The translations under genes were made by a program, and so were the position numbers. DNA of 64,000 nt, taken from assembly GCF_019393635.1 (NCBI RefSeq), contig NC_057864.1:496922369-496986368 (forward strand), given 5' to 3'. The notes beneath the pieces were generated by a model. That model was not told the DNA's origin, made no database searches, and saw nothing but the letters and a program-made list of their open reading frames with translations. Positions 57,271-64,000 of the stretch are shown here, piece by piece; position 1 is the stretch's first letter; each line of letters starts with the position of its first letter. This stretch comes from Dromiciops gliroides. Its lineage: Eukaryota > Chordata > Mammalia > Microbiotheria > Microbiotheriidae.

Positions 57271-59240
57271 AGAGAAACTTCCTGTGTCAAAATGGCCAAA
57301 ATGGAGGAAGTGAGGAAGCAACCCCTAAATGCTCTCCTAAATTTCCCCTTCAAACCGACATAAAACTGCTGCTGAATTCCTCCAGGAGCAGGGAAGCAGC
57401 CTACCAGCTGGGCAGGAAAGGTCTGTCCTACCTGGGAGGGAGGGAAGTGAGGTCCAGGAACAGCAGCAACAGCAGCTTCTGAGCTCACAGCAGGGGGCCT
57501 GAGGCATGGCTTTTAGCCTGGGCAATTCACAAGCAAGGCTCCACCCACCTGCAAACCAGCAGCTCCCTGAGCAGGTGAACAGTCTGGGCCCAGTGTGGGG
57601 ATCCTCACCAGGCACCATGGAGGCTTTGACTGCCCTGCTGACCAGTACAGAAGCCCTGCCCAAGACTGGTAAACAGCAATTTCCCACCCCTGTGACCTTC
57701 CAGCAGAGAGACTATTTCCAGGCCAAACCAGCAGCAGGGAACTCCAACTCCCAGCATATTGCACCAAAATGACCCTTCCAGGGCCTGCTAGCAGAGGCAC
57801 TGGTTACCAGAGCAAATCAGCAGCAGGACCACCCCCCCCCTTCCACAATTGGGCATATTGGATATAAAATTACCTTTCCAGGGTCTGATCACAGAAAGAC
57901 CCTGCTAAAAGAGCAACCCAGCAGCAGGGGCCCACCCCTGGGGCAGAACAACAGCAAGATCACTCCTCCAGGGCCAGCCACCACAAAGACTTTGTTAACT
58001 TCAGTAACCTAGGAAAAGTGAAGTGCTAAGCCTTGAAGCCCAGTGAACACTACTAGTAAGACCAGAGCTTCAGCAAAAAAACTTGAGACAGTTTAGGAAT
58101 AGCGCACAACTCAAATAAAAACATCAAGGTACAAAAAGGGCACACACATGAGCAAAAAAGCTTGACTATCAACTAGGTTGATTGGGAAAATCAAGGCATA
58201 AACATAAAGGAGGTCAATATTAAAAAATGCTAAAGGTGAAGCATCAAAGAAAAATGTAAATTGTTCTTAGGCCCAAAAAGAATTCCTGGAAGATCTTAAA
58301 CAGAATTTTGAAAAGCAACTTAGAGCAGCAGAAGAAAAATTGGGGGGGAGGGCAGCTAGGTGGTGCAGTGGATAGAGCACCAGCCCTAGAGTCAGTAGTA
58401 TCTGAGTTCAAATCCGGCCTCAGACATTTAACACTTACTAGCTGTGTGACTCTGGGCAAGTCATTTAACCCCAATTGCCTCACTTAAAAAAAAAGAAGAA
58501 GAAAAATCAAGGAAAAATAAAAGTACTGCAGAAGAAACATGAAAAAGAAATACAAAAATTTCCTGAGGAAAACAACTCCTGAAAAACAGATTTAGCCAAA
58601 TGGCCATAAAACTGTGCATACCCTTTATATCTGAAAGACATCTGCCAAAAGAGAAAAAGATCTATTTTTACAATAATATTTATGCAGCTCTCTATGTGGT
58701 GGCTAAGAATTGGAAATTAAAGGAATGTCCATCCACTGGGGAATGGCTAAACAAAGTGTGGTATATGATAGGAATGGAATACTATTGTGCTATAAGAAAT
58801 AACAAGCAGGATGACTTCAGAAAGGCCTGGCAAGACATGTATGAAATGATGTCTTTTGAAGTGAGCAGAACCAAGAGAACATTGTGCACAGAAACAGGAA
58901 TATTGTTTGTTGAAGAACTGTGAAAGACTTGACTATTCTCAACAATACAATGATCCAAGACAATCCCATGGGACTGTGGATGAAACACAGTGTCCACCTC
59001 CAAGGAAAGAACTAAGATTTATAGAATACAGCCTGAGGCATATTTGTCACTTTCTTTCCTTCGTTTTTTCCCCCTTTTAATCAAGTTTGCTTGTACAAAG
59101 TGACAAATATGGTCATGTTTTACATAATTATCTGTAATCCACATCTGATTGCTTGCCACCTCTGGGAGGTGTGAGGGGAGGGAGGGAAAGAAGGATAAAA
59201 TTTGGAACCCAATACTATACATTAAAATGTTTATTCCCTC
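57270..59240 (+). mobile_element. L1-derived element with ORFs deleted (copy B)
   Basis: An L1-type 5' region (CTTCCTGTGTCAAAATGGCC) is joined through ORF1-start-like DNA to a complete L1 3' UTR ending AAAATTTGGAACCC. It has the same internal junction as copy A. A SINE (58350-58490) interrupts it. It sits at the same place in a tandem unit as copy A. Confidence 0.75.
58350..58490 (+). mobile_element. Marsupial tRNA-like SINE
   Basis: GGGCAGCTAGGTGGTGCAGT through AACCCCAATTGCCTCAC and poly(A). GAAGAAAAAT on both sides is the likely target-site duplication. Confidence 0.92.
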
Positions 59241-59249
59241 AAAAAAGTC

Positions 59250-59740
59250 TAAGACTAAATTTAAGGCCTTCAGTGTACTTAGTAATATCCAAACCCTTTA
59301 AAACTAAATGAGGGGTGGGGGCAGCCAGGTGGCACAGTGGATAAAGCACCGACCCTGGATTCAGGAAGACCCGAGTTCAAATCTGGCTTCAGACACTTGA
59401 CACTTACTAGCTGTGTGACCCTGGGCAAGTCTCTTAACCCCAATTGCCTCACTAGAAAGAAAAAAAAAAAAGACTGAATCTTAGGTCTGCAGGGTTCTGA
59501 GAATGCAAACATTTTCCAAAATAAATAGAAGTAAATTTTTAAAAAAGGAGTCAAACACCTAATGTAACTGGATGGTAATTGGAAATCTTGGGTCTGCAAG
59601 GGTCTAGTATAAAGTGATCTCCAGAGTGGCTGGCTTAGAGGACATGCCCTCCTAATAAATATTGGGGAAGATAATTCTTAGGGTGATGAAGAAACTGATA
59701 TGAAATCACCAATAGGGTCCAAGATATTCATTCAAAAAGT
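59250..59740 (+). repeat. Diverged tandem-array units (right block)
   Basis: GGCCTTCAGTGTACTTAGTA resumes directly after the L1 element. Another unit at 59475-59735 has GACTGAATCTTAGG, GGCTTAGAGGACATGCCC, AATATTGGGGAAGATAAT and GGGTCCAAG. Confidence 0.7.
59319..59472 (+). mobile_element. Marsupial tRNA-like SINE
   Basis: GGGGGCAGCCAGGTGGCACA through AACCCCAATTGCCTCAC and an A-rich tail. Confidence 0.92.
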
Positions 59741-59742
59741 GT

Positions 59743-59747
59743 ATGTT

Positions 59748-59799
<52 letters not shown>

Positions 59800-59801
59800 C
59801 A
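59743..59801. repeat. (GT)n microsatellite
   Basis: About 25 GT units passing into GCGCGC, a possible Z-DNA former. Confidence 0.95.
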
Positions 59802-59974
59802 TGTGCATGCTAGGAGAAGATACTTCTTTTGTCACCAAGACTATTGTGGCCAAAAAACATCTTGCACCCCCCGCCCCTCAGCCCCTTTTCTTTCCCCCAG
59901 GAGGCTGGAACTCAGACACAAGCTGCTCTGACCATTTCCTCCCTGGCTCCATGGATGACAGAGGCTAGAAGGGA

Positions 59975-60350
59975 CCCTAGGACTCAAGAGGAGGGGCCAG
60001 GGCCTGGGAGAGGTCTGAGAACAGAGAGAGATGAGTGCCAGCCCTGAGGGGTGCAAGCAGCAGTGTCCATCCCCGCCCCCCCCCCCCCCCGCAAGCAGGC
60101 GGGACTGAGACTTCTGGGAAATTGGAAGAACAGAGTCACTTGGGTGTACACCTCTCTCTTTGAATGAAAGTTAGACCTACACACTGGCACACAGTGTTTG
60201 CCCTCAGCCTCCTGCTTATAGCACTAAGTGAATGGATATTTAATTTATGTAATAATGAAATGGGGGCAGGGGTAAGGGGGTGGCAATCATGCTTTAGTGA
60301 GGCTTGGGAACAAGCTGAGAAAAGTGAGGAGGGGTAGAGAGAGGGCACAA
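59975..60350 (+). repeat. Segmental duplication tail (copy B)
   Basis: Partner of 52466-52980. It contains a C-run (about 60075-60090) in place of the shorter sequence of copy A and lacks the SINE. The stretch 60351-60994 is unique DNA with no gene that I can recognise. Confidence 0.85.
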
Positions 60351-61009
60351 TTCCTCAGAGGGGTCTGGGATGGTGAAGGGAGGGTTGGGGAACAGGCAAA
60401 GACAGAGAGCTTCCTCCCTCTTCCCTGGGAGCCTGGGGCCCTGTGAACCCGGGGTGGGTGGGAGCATTTGAGATCCCCTCATTTAGGGTTTTGGGGAAGA
60501 GACCAGCTCCTTTGGGGAAGAGACCACCTTGGGGCTAGATCATGGATACCCCAAAGTGAGGAGCTTCTCTGGGCTTCCTTCTTCTCTGGGGCTGGGCGGG
60601 TCTCCCAGCAGCACCTACAGGACCACATTACCAGGATGTGAAATGCAGTTCCTTCCTCATACAATGTGTAAGTCCTGCTCCTTTGATCTTTGGAACGTTT
60701 TGGACAGGACAGACAGGTCCCCTGTGGCGATCCTATTTCCTGTGTCACCATTAACCGTTTTATTAAAAAGAGTATGATCATTTGGCTGTGTCTCTTAGTC
60801 CAAAGACTGCTTATGGCCCTGGGGTCACAGTACATATGCCCTTCGAAGAGGAGGTGCTCAGGAGAGCTGGCAACACTAAACAGTAAATGAAGGCTTTGGG
60901 ATCATTTGGGGTAATAGGTAGCTCAAAACTTGGTCAAAGAGATATCAATTTCCATATCACCTCTCTTGATAATAAACAGAATTAGCCTTTCCCCAAGAGT
61001 GTCAGAGCA

Positions 61010-63643
61010 GGTATCATTCCGGGGTGAAGCCAAGAAGGTGGAGGAAAGGCAGTGAGCTCTCAAACTCATGACATGATCGCTCCAAAAAACATCCAAATAA
61101 TACTATAGGAAAAAGCCCGGAGCAGCAGAACTCACAGAAGAATGTGCTGAAATCATCTTCTAACCAAGAACAGCTTGGAAGGTCAGAAGGAGGGAGCTGC
61201 TTTGCTAATACAGGAGTCGAGCCAACCCCACAGTCACCCTGACACAGCTCCAGTCCCAGGAAGGCCTCACCAGAGAAGCAGACCCCCAGAGCCTCTGAAT
61301 CAGCTGAAGCGCCAGTGTCGTCTGGAACTAAGCTCACAGTCTGGTGAGTGGGTTGAGCCCTGGGCAGGGGGGAGACTACAGAGGTCTATGCTGGTGCTAA
61401 GGCAGAACTTGGATTTTACACCCCTGCAGAGAACCAGGAGGTAGGCTCGAGTAGCAGTGGCCCAGGTCGGGGAGGGGCACAGGCTTGTCAGAGCTGACAA
61501 CCAGAACACACAAAGCTGGTTGATTAGCAAGTTGGTCTGGGGTCATCTAAGGACCAGGGAACAGGCCAGGCAAGTGAAGAACCTGATTCTCCTTAAATCA
61601 TACCACCTGGGACTTCTGAAGCTTAGGATACTGCAACCTGGAAACAGTGCCCCACTTTAAGGAGCTAAAAGTCTAGTAAAAGAAAGGCAAGATGAGCCAA
61701 CAGAGAAAGGTGAGGACCATAGAAAGTTTCCTCAGTAACAAGGAAGACCCAAGGGGCACCCTCAGAGGAAGATGTCAACATCAGGGCCCCTATATCTAAA
61801 GCTTCCAAGAAAAATACAAATTGGTCTCAGGCCCTAGAGGTTCTCAAAAAGGACTTTGAAGATAAAATTAGAGAGGTAGAGGAAAAAATGTAAAGAGAAA
61901 TGAGGGTGATGCAGGAAAGACATGAGAAAAAAGTCAACAGCCTGAAAAGTCAAATTGGCCAAATGGAAAAGGAGATACAAAAGCTCTCTGATGAAAATAA
62001 TTGCCTAAGAACGAGGATTGAACAAATGGAAGCCAGTGACTTTATGAGAAACCAAGACACAATAAAGCAAATCCAAATGAACAAAAAAAAATAAGGCAAT
62101 GTGAAATATCTTCTGGGAAAAGCTGCCGACCTGGAAAATAGGTCCAGGAGAGATCATTTGAAAAGTATTGGTCTACCTGAAAACCACGATCAAGGAAAGA
62201 GCCTAGACACCATCTTCCAAGATATTCTCAGGGAAAATTGCCCTGAAATTCTAGAAGAAGAAGCCAAAATAGAAATTGAAAGAATCCACCAATCACCTCC
62301 AGAAAGAGATCCCAAAAGGAAAACTCCTAGGAATATTATAGCCAAATTCCAGAGCTCTCAGGTGAAGGAGAAAATATTGCAAGCTGCCAAAAAGAAAGAA
62401 TTCAAGTACTGTGGAGCCCCAGTCAGAATAGCACAAGATCTAGCAGCTTCTACATTAAAGGACCGGAGGGCATGGAATATGATATTCCAAAGGGCAAAGG
62501 AAATGGGATTACAACCAAGAGTCACCTACCCAGCAAAACTCAGTATAATCTTTCGGTGGAAAAAATGGGCCTTTAATGAAAAAGAAGACTTTCAGATATT
62601 TGTGATGAAAAGACCTGAACTGAATGGCAAATTTGACTTTCAAATACAAGACCCTAGAGAACCATAAAAAATTGGAGCTGGGGGACATACCTGGGGTTGT
62701 ACAGTGGGCGACTGTCTTGTGTCTGAGGCTGGGTTTTTGTCTGGGATCCCCCCGGTCCAGGGTTGATGCTTTGTCCACTGTGTCACTTAGGTGATGACAT
62801 CTTTAGGGTTACATTGAGGGGGGAGGGGAATGCACTGGGAAAGGGGGAAGGGCAGAGGTAAAATCCTACATGAAAGAAACAGGAAAAGGCTTATGGAGTG
62901 CGGGAAGAGATGGGAGAGGAGCAGGGCAGTAAATCGAAGGGGAAGGGGATAAAGAGAGAGGGGCAAAAGAAGGAAGGTCAGAGTGGGGGAAGGGACAGAC
63001 AGAAGCAAATCCCTTTTGAAGAGGGATAGGATGAAAGAAGGTGGATAATAGAATAAATATCATGGGGAAGGGAATAGGATGGAAGGGAAACAGTTAACAA
63101 TAGTAATCATGAAAAAGAGAAAAGGGGGAAAATTGTACAAAACATTTATAGCAACTCTTGGTGGAGGCTAAGAATTGAGAATCAAGGGAATGTCCATCAA
63201 TTGAGGAATGATGGAAAAAGCTGTGATATATGATTGTAGTGGAATGGACTTGCGGTACAGGAAATGACAAACAGGATTACCCTTGAAAGACTAATGAACA
63301 TCGATGTGTAATGAAGTGAGCAGAGCTGAGAGGACATTGTGTGTAGTGAGCAATTGTGAATGACTTAACTACTCTTAGCAGTGCAACGATCAAAGACAAT
63401 CCCAAGGAATTAATGAGGAAGCTCACTATGCACCCCTATAGAAAGAACTGATAAAAAGAACACTTATGGATTGTATATATATAACCTGGTTGCAATCTTG
63501 TGGAGGGGGGAGGAAAGGGAGGGAGAAAAATTTGGAACTCTAAATCTCATGAAAATGAATGTTGAAAACTACCCTTACATGTAACTGGAAAATAAAATAA
63601 ATGTTTGTTGCTAAAAAACCAAAACCAAAACCAAAACCAAAAA
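61010..63643 (+). mobile_element. Full-length young HAL1 with perfect 15-bp TSD
   Basis: AAGAGTGTCAGAGCA flanks it exactly at 60995-61009 and 63644-63658. The order is 5' UTR (to about 61691), ORF1 region (61692-62667), embedded antisense SINE (about 62675-62795), purine-rich 3' UTR and an (AAAACC)n-type tail. There is no ORF2. It closely resembles the copy at 19134-21573. The exact target-site duplication argues for a recent insertion. Confidence 0.92.
61692..62667 (+). pseudogene. HAL1 ORF1, broken by three lesions
   Basis: The sequence follows the uninterrupted ORF1 at 20055-21011 almost residue for residue. It carries an extra C in GAAGACCCAAGG (about 61749), a stop where GGAA became GTAA (about 61891) and a frameshift in the A-run at about 62085. 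The last open part (62101-62667) differs from the other copy at roughly seven positions and ends six residues later (QDPREP). It cannot make full ORF1p. Confidence 0.88.
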
Positions 63644-63839
63644 AAGAGTGTCAGAGCAAATACAATCAGCAGGATTATACCCATTAGCCCAAACTTTCTT
63701 TTACTGCCTGATCTTGGCCTGGAGAAATCTCTCTTAGAGATTTCCCATACTGGTTGGTTTCCAGATAAGGAAGTAGAAAAGAGGAAAAATGTTTGTCCTC
63801 ATACATCAGTTATTAAAGAGTGAAATTTAACATCTCACA

Positions 63840-64000
63840 TCTGCTAAAACTTCTTTATTAGAAGGGGATGGGAAATCACGTGACCACAGCTCCTAGGCCG
63901 GGGGGGCCCCCCCCCCACCTTGGATCCAGGCACCAAAGCCCCTGTTGTGCTACTCCACTGTCCCCAGGCCCCTTCCTGGCAGCCCCATCCCAGAGCTCTT
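63840..64000 (-). other. Possible 3' end of a - strand transcript
   Basis: AATAAAG on the - strand (about 63859-63853) follows GC-rich unique DNA. This fits the end of a gene lying right of the window. CCACCTTGGATCCAGG and ACCAAAGC (63920-63943) also resemble + strand DNA at 11238-11262. Too little is visible to decide. Confidence 0.25.

Noticed and set aside
59743-59931. Small Cys/Val-rich frame from the GT repeat
   Set aside because: It is translation of a microsatellite.

Overview
The window is nuclear DNA from a marsupial; the species cannot be fixed from the sequence alone. It carries about 25 copies of a tRNA-like SINE with the 5' head GGGGCAGCTAGGTGG and the tail CAAGTCACTTAACCCCAATTGCC. 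It also has marsupial-type L1 3' ends, ORF1-only 'half-L1' (HAL1) elements, an RTE/BovB-type reverse transcriptase relic, MIR relics and several ERV LTRs. Nearly all short open frames are chance frames inside these repeats. Element assignments rest on remembered family features; no repeat library or database was run.

Region 1 (1-10.4 kb) is repeat-rich. It starts with an internally deleted ERV. At 4945-6592 lies an inverted, partial copy of the 5' end of the zinc-finger gene found to its right. Region 2 (10.4-29.4 kb) holds a KRAB C2H2 zinc-finger gene on the + strand: promoter and non-coding exon 1 (ending 10874), start-codon exon (12444-12488), KRAB-A exon (22847-22973), KRAB-B exon (24440-24535) and finger exon (27720-29140). 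The phases join into one 558-aa frame with 15 fingers. Decayed fingers follow the stop. Intron 2 contains a 3'-rearranged L1 and a HAL1 with an uninterrupted 318-aa ORF1 frame.

Region 3 (29.4-50.4 kb) has no intact gene. It holds an RTE relic, five copies of one LTR family, a separate solo LTR, an old HAL1, a perfect 66-bp AT-rich palindrome and a GC-rich island that may be a decayed retrocopy.

Region 4 (50.5-64 kb) has the most unusual gene: an intronless 617-codon frame on the - strand (55268-53415). It resembles the SH2B1 adaptor, keeping the N-terminal dimerisation domain and the SH2 domain but lacking the PH domain. In place of the PH domain is a three-fold repeat of about 42 residues. 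It lies within a diverged tandem array (unit roughly 330-370 bp) and between two arms of a segmental duplication (about 50.6-52.98 kb and 56.9-60.35 kb). A young full-length HAL1 with a perfect 15-bp target-site duplication lies at 61010-63643.

The two genes show no sign of acting together. By family, one would be a nuclear DNA-binding repressor and the other a cytoplasmic tyrosine-kinase signalling adaptor.
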